Of a DNA stretch of 5,158 nt, positions 1-5,158 are shown piece by piece. Both the position numbers and the translations under genes were made by a program. A model generated the notes under the pieces. That model did no database searches and was not told where the DNA came from. It was given only the letters and a program-made list of their open reading frames with translations. The stretch spans positions 1 through 5,158 of the forward strand of contig CAZUHK010000203.1 of NCBI GenBank assembly GCA_964620345.1, read 5' to 3'. Source of the stretch: CAZUHK01 sp964620345 (lineage in GTDB: Bacteria > Planctomycetota > Phycisphaerae > Phycisphaerales > Zrk34). The stretch's first letter is position 1; the number at the start of each line of letters is the position of its first letter.

Positions 1-52
1 GAGCACCTGGTTGTGGTCCAGGGGGTCGGGGGTTCGAATCCCCTCGGTCACC
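1..52 (+). tRNA. tRNA-His (GTG), 3' part, cut by window start
   Basis: The window opens inside a tRNA. Positions 1-4 (GAGC) fit the 3' side of the D stem. The anticodon stem is CCTGG (6-10) with CCAGG (18-22), closing the 7-nt loop TTGTGGT, so the anticodon at 13-15 is GTG, which reads histidine codons. A 5-nt variable loop (23-27) is followed by the T stem GGGGG/CCCCT (28-32, 40-44) around the classical loop TTCGAAT (33-39). The acceptor 3' strand is CGGTCAC (45-51), and C52 is the discriminator base, as expected for bacterial tRNA-His. The next bases are CTT, so CCA is not encoded and must be added by CCA nucleotidyltransferase. The 5' half, including the extra G-1 typical of tRNA-His, lies outside the window and cannot be checked. 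Confidence 0.93.
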
Positions 53-68
53 CTTTCCTGCCTCCCTC

Positions 69-101
69 AAGCCAAGGCAAAGCGCCGCGACGCCTTGGGT
101 T
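69..101 (+). terminator. stem-loop downstream of tRNA-His, possible terminator or processing site
   Basis: The arms are 69-78 (AAGCCAAGGC) and 92-101 (GCCTTGGGTT). They pair at 9 of 10 positions, including an uninterrupted 7-bp core (72-78 with 92-98), around a 13-nt GC-rich loop. The hairpin starts 17 nt after the tRNA end, which is a sensible place for termination or 3' processing of the tRNA transcript. No T-run follows, so it is not a canonical intrinsic terminator. The rest of the spacer (102-148) is strongly C-rich and G-poor, a composition that could also serve Rho loading. The pairing is visible in the sequence; the function is inferred. Confidence 0.35.
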
Positions 102-148
102 CCGCGCATACGCACCCCGCCCGCCCCACCCCGCGCCCACGCCGCCCC

Positions 149-613
149 ATGCCCGATCGCCCCCCCGTCCAGCTCTTCACCGATGGCGCCTGCCTGGGCA
201 ACCCCGGCCCCGGCGGATGGGCGTTCATCCTCCGCCACCCCGCCTCCGGTCGCGAACGCGAGGACGCCGGCAACGAACCCCAGACCACCAATAACCGCAT
301 GGAACTGCTCGCGGTCATCCGAGGCCTCGAAGCCCTGACCGAGCCGACCGACGTCACCCTCATCGGCGACAGCGAGTATGTGCTCAAGGGCCTGACCGAA
401 TGGATGCCCGGCTGGAAGAAACGCGGCTGGCGCACCAGCGGCAAGAAGCCGGTCAAAAACGTCGAACTCTGGCAACGCCTCGACGAGCTGCTCGCGACGC
501 ATCACCTCGCCGTCGAGTGGGTCCGCGGCCACACCGGCCACGCCGAGAACGAACGCTGCGACCAGATGGCCAGCGCCATGGCCCGGCAGGCCAAAGACGC
601 ATCGATCATGTAA
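149..613 (+). CDS. rnhA: Ribonuclease HI
   Basis: RNase HI is a cytoplasmic endonuclease that cuts the RNA strand of RNA-DNA hybrids with Mg2+; it removes R-loops and primer RNA. The product has 154 residues, essentially the length of the E. coli enzyme (155). The family's catalytic set is complete: D12 in the first strand (FTDGAC), E52 (NNRMELLA), D74 (GDSEYV), H128 (RGHTGH) and D138 (ERCDQMA). The basic, tryptophan-rich handle region that binds the hybrid is present around residues 85-105 (WMPGWKKRGW, KKPVKN). The frame is open upstream to position 11, but that stretch runs through the tRNA, so ATG 149, which gives the family N-terminus, is chosen. No Shine-Dalgarno sequence precedes it; the upstream 40 bases are nearly all C and G. 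It is convergent with the GspK-like gene. Function is very secure; the exact start is slightly less so. Confidence 0.96.
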   Translation: MPDRPPVQLFTDGACLGNPGPGGWAFILRHPASGREREDAGNEPQTTNNRMELLAVIRGLEALTEPTDVTLIGDSEYVLKGLTEWMPGWKKRGWRTSGKKPVKNVELWQRLDELLATHHLAVEWVRGHTGHAENERCDQMASAMARQAKDASIM

Positions 614-636
614 CCGCACCGGCCACGCGCCGCGCG

Positions 637-649
637 CCGCGGGCCGCGG
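637..649 (+). other. short GC hairpin after rnhA
   Basis: CCGCG (637-641) and CGCGG (645-649) form a perfect 5-bp stem with a 3-nt loop, 23 bp after the rnhA stop and directly abutting the 89-bp inverted-repeat element. It is not followed by a T-run. In such a GC-rich stretch it may be chance, but its place directly after the gene makes a role at the 3' end of the rnhA transcript possible. Confidence 0.25.
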
Positions 650-738
650 AATGACCCATGTCAAATGCCGAATGACCCACGCAGACGATTCGCGCGGTGG
701 CTCGGGCAGGCGACGTTCGGCATTGGGGCTTGGTCATT
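650..738. repeat. 89-bp element with 23-nt imperfect terminal inverted repeats between convergent genes
   Basis: The left arm (650-672) and the reverse complement of the right arm (716-738) align without gaps at 18 of 23 positions. The matching blocks are AATGACC at the outer ends and AATGCCGAA at the inner ends. The inner 9 bp are a perfect inverted repeat (664-672 with 716-724) around a 43-bp centre. AATGACCCA also recurs as a direct repeat at 650-658 and 671-679. The element begins 36 bp after the rnhA stop and ends 5 bp from the stop of the GspK-like gene, so it fills the convergent gap. It could fold as a hairpin in both transcripts and act as a bidirectional transcript end, or be a small REP- or MITE-like repeat. 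No T-tract is adjacent. The symmetry is seen directly; its nature is not known. Confidence 0.6.
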
Positions 739-743
739 CACCG

Positions 744-3700
744 TCAATCGCTCGACCACGCGATCACCCGCGGCCGATCGTCGGCGGTCTGCATGTTCGA
801 GCGGTCGATGATCGCGACGATGCGCTTTTCCTCGGCGATCACGTCGCGCGACCATTCCTCGCCGGCGCCGGTTGCCTGGGTCACGTCGTACCCGCGCACC
901 TTCATGTACACCACGAACCGATCGCTGCGGGTGGTGGCGGTTTCGGTCAGCCACTTCAGCGGGAAGGTCATCTCCTCGCGGTCGGAGACGATGCCGTCCT
1001 TGTCGGTCCCACCGGGCGAGAAGTCGATGACCACGCCGCTGGCATCCGGAAGCGTCTTGTTGTCCAACGCATCGTTGCCGAGCACCGGGTACGTGAATGC
1101 GTACACTTCGCCGAGATTGGCAATGCCGGGGCGCGCCCGCCAACCGCTGGCGAGCAGCGCAGCACGGTCGGTGAAGTCGCCGCCGCCGGGGTTGGCGGTG
1201 TTGTCCTCCTGGTTGCGATAAGCCACGATCAATCGGGCGATCGTGTTGCGGTACGTCGAGTCCGCGATCGGCAGCACCCGCTGAAGCACTTCTTCGGGCG
1301 CCGTGTTGAGGTTGATGCGGCCGAACTGCAGCGCCTCGTCCGGCTCATTCGTATCGCCATCACCATCGTTATCGGCCGAGTCTTCGTCGAGCCGCTCGGT
1401 CGCCAGGCGGTCCAGCAGCACCACCGGCCACGGAACTTTGAGGTGATCCTGGCTGCTCGACACCATCGCGCCGGTGATCGGGTCCAGCATGTAGGCATCG
1501 ACCGTTTCTTCCGTCGGCTCAAAGCGGTCGGCCAGTGTTTGACTCGCCGTCGGCCCAAGGAGGAACACCTGAGCCAGATCGCCGACGCGGCGGAACTTGT
1601 CATCCGGGTCACTGGCGAACAGCAGTTGATTGCCTCGTTCGTTATCCGCGGTGCCCGTGCCCGTGATCTCATCAATCGTGTTCGCCGGCGCCCCATCGGC
1701 GTCGGTCTTGTCGTTCTTGCCCAGGCGCTCGAGGTCGGTTTTGTACTCACCGTCTTTCGCGCTCGCCGGGGGGTCGGAGGCCGGGTCGGGATTCGAGCCG
1801 CCCGAGCCCTGGGTCTGGACCTCGGTCACCAGCAGCGCGTTGATGCCGTTGCCGTTGCCGATGTTGGATAGCTGCTTGTAGCCGAAGCCGTAGTCGGAAG
1901 GTGGATTGTTGTCCTTGAAAGTCTCGTCTTGATCGTTCTCGATGAGCTGGTTGTCCAGGTCGCTGTCATCGAACGCGCGGGCGTGGACCTTTTGCACGGC
2001 GATCTTATCGTCCGGCGCCGAGGCNNNNNNNNNNNNNNNNNNNNNNNNNNNNNNNNNNNNNNNNNNNNNNNNNNNNNNNNNNNNNNNNNNNNNNNNNNNN
2101 NNNNNNNNNNNNNNNNNNNNNNNNTTGGCGTCCATGGTGGTTTGGTCGCCGATGAAGCTGCTGACCGTGATCCGGTTGGTTCCGCCGTCACCGGTGAGCC
2201 AGACCTTGTCGAGGTTTTCGATCGGGAACGGATGGGGGTTGCGGATCTCGATCGCGTAGACCGTGGGGGAAACGAACTTCCACTTCAGATCCCACAGGCC
2301 GTTGTCCTCTTCCCACTCTGCTTCGTACTGGCGTTGGCGGTAGATCTCGCCGATGGCCGGCAGTGGTTCCATGCCGAACTGCTGGGCGGCGCCGGTGCCC
2401 ACGGCGGTGAGCTTGTTGTCATCGTCGGCGTAGTCGGCCATCGCCGCGACGATCTGGTTGGCGTAGGTCTGCGTGTCGGCAATGCCCGATGGCGGCGTGA
2501 TGGCCCCGCCATCGTTGCCTTCGTCCAGCACCTTCTTGATCTCGGTGGCCAGCGTGGTGCGGCCGGCGTCGTCGGTCAGCAGCGTGTTGATGCCGACCTT
2601 GCGCGGGGGGACGACATCGGTGTCGGTCGCGAGGCGCGGGGCGTAGGGCATCGCCCCGCTCATCACCGTCAGCAGGCCGCGCGGGTTGTGCTTCAGGAAT
2701 GTGGGGATCGAACTGTTCACATCGCTGTAGTCCTTTTCGCGGGACTGGTCTTCGCGCAGGATGACTTGGAGCAGCTCGCCGATCTGGCTGGTGGTCTCGG
2801 GCGTGTTCAGGCCGCCGCGGGCGCGCAGTTCCAGCTCGTTCTCCGCCAGGGCGATGGTCTTGTAGTTCGCCGCCGAAGGGAAGCCCTGGGTCAGCCCGTT
2901 CTCGTGGAAGTCACGCCGGGTGGTCCACGTCAGCGGCAGCGTAATCTCCGCGGACTCGTTGCCGTTGACGCGGTAGTTGAGCAACTCCTTGAGCTCCGAA
3001 GGGCCGCCGGCCGCGGGCACGCCGAGGTTCGTCAGGGCATTGCCCACGAAGTGCGCCAGGTCCAGCTCGCTGGCGTACGCCCAGCGCGGGGCGTGGGTCT
3101 CACCGATGCTCGCGCCGTAGGCGAGGTTGGCATCGGTCTGGGCCAGGGCGACGTTGGCGTTGACCATGCTCGACAGGTCGAGGATCCGATAGGCCACGAC
3201 GTACCGCAGACCGTTGACCCAGGCGATCGGGGCATTGGTCCAGCGGCTGTCGGCGATGCCATCGCCGTCGGCGTCGGCGCGGTCGTCGTTGTCCAGATCC
3301 TGACCGAACGTATCGGCGGTCGCGTCGATCACGGCCACGTCGTCGGACTGATCCGATGAAACGTAATCATTGCCCGACAGATTGCGATTGACGTTGCTGA
3401 TGTGTTTCCACACACCGTTGCCGCCGCCACTGAAGTCCGGCAACGTCCACGCCAGCCACGGATCGACCTCGTCGTGCGGATAGTCGTACGGCTCGTCGTT
3501 CTCCTCGGCCGTCGCGTCGGGGTTGGGCACGTCGCTGTCGAGCAGCATTGTGTCCGTGCCGTACATATCCTTGGCGATCACGCCGATCACCTGATCGAGA
3601 CTGGCGTTGGTCACCGCGTCGATGTTGGACTTGTTCATCTCCGCGGTCGCCACGCGATCGTTGCGCGCGGCCTGGATGTAGGCGGTGCCGACCAGCACCA

Positions 3701-3788
3701 GCAGCACCAGGACCGCGACCACCAGGATCAGCACGCTGCCGCGGTCGCGGCCCAGTCGGATTTCGGATTTCGGATTTCGGAAGTTCAT
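744..3788 (-). CDS. GspK-like minor pseudopilin, very long, interrupted by an assembly gap
   Basis: This is a predicted inner-membrane-anchored periplasmic protein related to T2SS minor pseudopilin GspK, which caps the pseudopilus tip. It has 1014 codons with the nominal gap, against roughly 300-350 residues for a classical GspK. A basic leader (residues 1-17) ends in RDRG, followed by one hydrophobic helix (about 18-38). There is no Glu at +5 after G17, a known peculiarity of GspK. Residues 202-214 (ILDLSSMVNANVA) and 822-835 (FGRINLNTAPEEVL) resemble the 'INxNTA' segments that open GspK SAM-like/helix-hairpin-helix domains. Residues 471-483 (FGMEPLPAIGEIY) and 511-523 (YAIEIRNPHPFPI) look like conserved planctomycete features. 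Acidic DxDxDG loops occur at 172-180 and 806-815. No cysteine is visible. ATG 3788 has AAGGAG six bases upstream; the TTG at 3794 abuts that site and is rejected. Ns cover residues about 555-588. Confidence 0.8.
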   Translation of the reverse strand: MNFRNPKSEIRLGRDRGSVLILVVAVLVLLVLVGTAYIQAARNDRVATAEMNKSNIDAVTNASLDQVIGVIAKDMYGTDTMLLDSDVPNPDATAEENDEPYDYPHDEVDPWLAWTLPDFSGGGNGVWKHISNVNRNLSGNDYVSSDQSDDVAVIDATADTFGQDLDNDDRADADGDGIADSRWTNAPIAWVNGLRYVVAYRILDLSSMVNANVALAQTDANLAYGASIGETHAPRWAYASELDLAHFVGNALTNLGVPAAGGPSELKELLNYRVNGNESAEITLPLTWTTRRDFHENGLTQGFPSAANYKTIALAENELELRARGGLNTPETTSQIGELLQVILREDQSREKDYSDVNSSIPTFLKHNPRGLLTVMSGAMPYAPRLATDTDVVPPRKVGINTLLTDDAGRTTLATEIKKVLDEGNDGGAITPPSGIADTQTYANQIVAAMADYADDDNKLTAVGTGAAQQFGMEPLPAIGEIYRQRQYEAEWEEDNGLWDLKWKFVSPTVYAIEIRNPHPFPIENLDKVWLTGDGGTNRITVSSFIGDQTTMDAXXXXXXXXXXXXXXXXXXXXXXXXXXXXXXXXXXASAPDDKIAVQKVHARAFDDSDLDNQLIENDQDETFKDNNPPSDYGFGYKQLSNIGNGNGINALLVTEVQTQGSGGSNPDPASDPPASAKDGEYKTDLERLGKNDKTDADGAPANTIDEITGTGTADNERGNQLLFASDPDDKFRRVGDLAQVFLLGPTASQTLADRFEPTEETVDAYMLDPITGAMVSSSQDHLKVPWPVVLLDRLATERLDEDSADNDGDGDTNEPDEALQFGRINLNTAPEEVLQRVLPIADSTYRNTIARLIVAYRNQEDNTANPGGGDFTDRAALLASGWRARPGIANLGEVYAFTYPVLGNDALDNKTLPDASGVVIDFSPGGTDKDGIVSDREEMTFPLKWLTETATTRSDRFVVYMKVRGYDVTQATGAGEEWSRDVIAEEKRIVAIIDRSNMQTADDRPRVIAWSSD
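2025..2124. other. assembly gap, 100 Ns
   Basis: Exactly 100 consecutive Ns lie inside the GspK-like gene. A round 100 is a common placeholder for a gap of unknown size, so about 34 undefined residues in the translation should not be taken as the real length. The reading frame happens to stay open across the placeholder, and both flanks read as the same kind of acidic, extracytoplasmic protein. The join is therefore plausible but not proven. Confidence 0.99.
3756..3783 (-). repeat. heptanucleotide tandem repeat in the 5' end of the GspK-like gene
   Basis: On the plus strand TCGGATT occurs three times without a break (3756-3762, 3763-3769, 3770-3776), followed by a degenerate fourth unit TCGGAAG (3777-3783). 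Read in the gene's direction this is AATCCGA, starting 5 bp after the ATG at 3788. It encodes the leader residues FRNPKSEIR upstream of the hydrophobic helix. Each unit is 7 bp, so a change of one unit shifts the frame and a change of three keeps it. Its composition is more AT-rich than the surrounding gene. Confidence 0.9.
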
Positions 3789-3794
3789 GGGCAA

Positions 3795-3801
3795 CTCCTT
3801 T
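3795..3801 (-). promoter_or_regulatory. Shine-Dalgarno site of the GspK-like gene
   Basis: On the minus strand AAAGGAG ends six bases before ATG 3788, the usual spacing. The upstream in-frame TTG at 3794 directly touches this site and so could not use it. This decides the start. Confidence 0.85.
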
Positions 3802-3808
3802 CGGTTGT

Positions 3809-3823
3809 CCCGGAAAGTCCGGG
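3809..3823 (-). other. small hairpin in the spacer between the two prepilin genes
   Basis: CCCGGA (3809-3814) and TCCGGG (3818-3823) are perfect inverted repeats of 6 bp around a 3-nt loop. They lie in the 42-bp spacer, just upstream of the Shine-Dalgarno site of the GspK-like gene. No T-run follows in the direction of transcription, so it is unlikely to terminate. It could affect mRNA stability or translation of the downstream gene. The pairing is seen; any role is inferred. Confidence 0.4.
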
Positions 3824-3830
3824 GGCGGCG

Positions 3831-5114
3831 TCAACCCTCGCGGTTGACGACCATGATCTGCTCGAACCACCGGCCCAGCTCGCCGTCTTGGTTGGCGATC
3901 TCGCCGCGGGCGTCGTGCAGCCGGTAACGGATGCGAATCAGGTACGGCCAGTTCGTCTGGCCCGGGCCGTGACGGAAGACGAACGCCGTGTCCGCGTTGG
4001 CCGGCGTGGGGCTTTCATCGGAGATCGGCGACTGGCCGCCCGCATTAAATCCCGTCGCCGGCGGCATGTTGTCCTCGCTGTACCACTTGATGGACCCATC
4101 GCTCTCTTCTTCGTCGATGCCATCAGTCGCGTCGTAGTCGCCGGCGAATTCCACGATGAAATCGCTGACCGTGCCCGCGAGATACGGGTGCATCTGCGCG
4201 ATCTGCCATGATTCGAAATCTCTGCTGGCCGGCACCGGGTTGCACAGCAGCCGCTGATTGAGGAACAGGTAGTCGTAAGCCCGGTCGCGGTAGTCCTCGG
4301 CCGAGAAAGCCGTTGTGCCGTCGGACTGCGTGACCCACAGCCGCAGGTCCGCGTTGTCCGCCGAGGCGTCTTCGGATTGGCCGACCATCGCGCCGTTGCT
4401 GGCGTTCTCCGTTGTCAGCCCGTAGAAGGCCACGTCGGTAATCCCGGCGTAAAGTTTCTTATCCGGGCCAATTGAACCGTCGTAACCGACGACATCCGCA
4501 TCAACCGTTCCCCCGTTGGCGTGAATGGGACTGCCCGAGCCGGACTGAAGGAACAGCGCCTGCCGGGCGAGAATCCACTTTGCCGCATGCTGGTTGGGGC
4601 TCGTGCCGAGATCGTCGGTTGGCGATGAACCATCCACATCCGTGCGCAACGCATGACCGAACCAGGCACGGATGTAGTTGGCCGTGGACGAATTGGAATA
4701 GGTGTCGTTCTTGCCCGGCGCCATCGGCTCGGCGTCGCCGCGGTTGCGGATGAACATGACCTGATCGCTGCGGACGTCAAAGTTGTCGCCCGCGTCCACG
4801 TCGTCGGGCACGATCGCGGTGTTGACGGTGTGATTGACGATCACCAGCACGCCGCCTTCGCGGGGGCCGATCATCTGATCGAAGTCGCGTTCGATCTGGT
4901 CGCCGATGACGCGGCTGTTGCCCAGGATTTCGCTCAGGGCCATGCCCTTGCCCACCGCCTCGGTCGCGGTGGCGAAGATGCGCGCCACGGCCAGGATCAT
5001 GATGCCGGTGACGAAGACCGCGACCATCAGCTCGACCAGCGTGAACCCCCCGCGCCCGGCGCGGCCGTTGGCGCTGAATCGAGAATCGAAAATCGAAAAT
5101 CGAAAATCACTCAT
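3831..5114 (-). CDS. GspJ-like prepilin with N-terminal cleavage/methylation motif
   Basis: This is a predicted type II secretion/type IV pilus-like prepilin of 427 residues, anchored in the inner membrane with its body in the periplasm. The class III signal is clear: GRAGRGG ending at G23, then FTLVELMVAV, so prepilin peptidase should cut after G23 and methylate F24; E28 is the conserved Glu at +5. The hydrophobic helix covers about 24-44. The rest is acidic with a single cysteine (LLCNP). A DYDATDGIDEEE loop at 326-337 could bind a metal. The C-terminal stretch (WPYLIRIRYRLHD … FEQIMVVNREG) resembles the final beta-strands of GspJ-like proteins. It is about twice the length of typical GspJ. 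GGAGGT six bases upstream supports ATG 5114. It overlaps the upstream gene by 4 bp and lies 42 bp before the GspK-like gene. The prepilin call is secure; the GspJ assignment rests mainly on gene order and the C-terminus. Confidence 0.85.
   Translation of the reverse strand: MSDFRFSIFDSRFSANGRAGRGGFTLVELMVAVFVTGIMILAVARIFATATEAVGKGMALSEILGNSRVIGDQIERDFDQMIGPREGGVLVIVNHTVNTAIVPDDVDAGDNFDVRSDQVMFIRNRGDAEPMAPGKNDTYSNSSTANYIRAWFGHALRTDVDGSSPTDDLGTSPNQHAAKWILARQALFLQSGSGSPIHANGGTVDADVVGYDGSIGPDKKLYAGITDVAFYGLTTENASNGAMVGQSEDASADNADLRLWVTQSDGTTAFSAEDYRDRAYDYLFLNQRLLCNPVPASRDFESWQIAQMHPYLAGTVSDFIVEFAGDYDATDGIDEEESDGSIKWYSEDNMPPATGFNAGGQSPISDESPTPANADTAFVFRHGPGQTNWPYLIRIRYRLHDARGEIANQDGELGRWFEQIMVVNREG
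5077..5111 (-). repeat. heptanucleotide tandem repeat in the 5' end of the GspJ-like gene
   Basis: On the plus strand the units are AATCGAG (5077-5083), three perfect AATCGAA units (5084-5090, 5091-5097, 5098-5104), then a degenerate AATCACT (5105-5111) that reaches the second base after the ATG. In the gene's direction the unit is TTCGATT, and the array encodes residues 2-13 (SDFRFSIFDSRF), all within the leader ahead of the cleavage site at G23. The unit differs by one base, after rotation, from the heptamer in the GspK-like gene but lies in the opposite orientation relative to its gene. Confidence 0.9.
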
Positions 5115-5158
5115 CGGACCACCTCCGAACCCAGCGCGATGATGCGGCGTGTCGGGCC
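5111..5158 (-). CDS. C-terminal end of an upstream operon gene, cut by window end
   Basis: One frame entering from the right edge gives 15 residues (GPTRRIIALGSEVVR) and then TGA, which overlaps the ATG of the GspJ-like gene as ATGA. This 4-bp overlap is the classical signature of translational coupling, and the codons have the GC-rich third positions seen in the neighbours. The only other frame that stops here (TGA at 5107-5109) would use an AGG codon and two tryptophans in 16 residues and is less likely. By gene order this could be a GspI-like or another pseudopilin gene, but the visible residues are too few to name it. Confidence 0.6.
   Translation of the reverse strand, partial: GPTRRIIALGSEVVR
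5121..5126 (-). promoter_or_regulatory. Shine-Dalgarno site of the GspJ-like gene
   Basis: On the minus strand GGAGGT lies six bases before ATG 5114. It sits inside the last codons of the upstream reading frame, which fits a translationally coupled operon. Confidence 0.8.

Noticed and set aside
11..148. N-terminal extension of RNase HI starting at ATG 11
   Set aside because: The start lies in the anticodon loop of tRNA-His. The extra residues have no counterpart in RNase HI, and the start at 149 gives the normal family length.
650..738. Calling the inverted-repeat element a canonical intrinsic terminator
   Set aside because: The loop between the perfect inner arms is 43 nt and there is no T-run on either strand, so it is listed as a repeat with a possible transcript-end role only.
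651..1871. A 406-codon open frame on the plus strand opposite the GspK-like gene
   Set aside because: It is antisense to a gene with a clear hydrophobic helix, ribosome binding site and family motifs. Its product is a histidine/arginine/valine-rich stretch with no recognisable domain, typical of the complement of an acidic GC-rich gene.
3240..3297. A dockerin domain, hence a cellulosome link
   Set aside because: Only one DxDxDG loop occurs here, without the paired 22-residue repeats and helices that define dockerins, and the second loop is more than 600 residues away.
1929..3359. A 476-codon open frame on the plus strand spanning the N block
   Set aside because: It is a shadow frame of the GspK-like gene, it runs through 100 undefined bases, and it has no start signal or recognisable motif.
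3756..3783. A CRISPR array
   Set aside because: The repeats are 7 bp, directly adjacent without spacers, and lie inside a coding sequence.
3789..3794. TTG at 3794 as start of the GspK-like gene
   Set aside because: It directly abuts the AAAGGAG site, leaving no spacing; ATG 3788 has the correct six bases.
3402..4211. A 269-codon open frame on the plus strand across both prepilin genes
   Set aside because: It crosses the 5' end of one well-supported gene, the spacer and the 3' end of the other on the opposite strand, and its composition is that of a reverse-complement shadow.

Overview
The window is GC-rich (GC-rich third codon positions throughout) and looks like a metagenome-assembled or draft contig, because a block of exactly 100 Ns (2025-2124) interrupts one gene. 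The content suggests a Planctomycetota bacterium, possibly of the Phycisphaerae type. The reasons are a very long, acidic GspK-like protein, a long GspJ-like prepilin, and heptanucleotide tandem repeats of the AATCCGA / AATCGAA kind, which I recall as frequent in that phylum. This taxonomic call is inference.

Layout. Positions 1-52 (+) are the 3' part of a tRNA-His (anticodon GTG). Positions 53-148 are a C-rich spacer with one stem-loop. Positions 149-613 (+) encode a complete ribonuclease HI (rnhA) with all catalytic residues. Positions 614-743 lie between convergent genes and contain an 89-bp element (650-738) bounded by 23-nt imperfect inverted repeats. The rest of the window is one minus-strand operon, read from right to left: the last 15 codons of an upstream gene (5111-5158), which overlap the next start as ATGA; a GspJ-like prepilin (3831-5114); a 42-bp spacer with a ribosome binding site; and a GspK-like pseudopilin of about 1014 residues (744-3788) carrying the assembly gap.

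The minus-strand genes fit the classical order of type II secretion minor pseudopilins (…-J-K), whose products would form the tip of a pseudopilus in the inner membrane and periplasm. Both complete genes have clear Shine-Dalgarno sequences and tight spacing, consistent with one transcript. rnhA and the tRNA are unrelated housekeeping genes on the other strand.

The most unusual signal is that both prepilin genes carry a 7-bp tandem repeat directly after the start codon, inside the leader that prepilin peptidase should remove. Because 7 is not a multiple of 3, gain or loss of one unit would shift the frame without touching the mature protein sequence when the gene is in frame. This resembles a contingency (phase-variation) arrangement, but only one allele is visible, so it remains a hypothesis.
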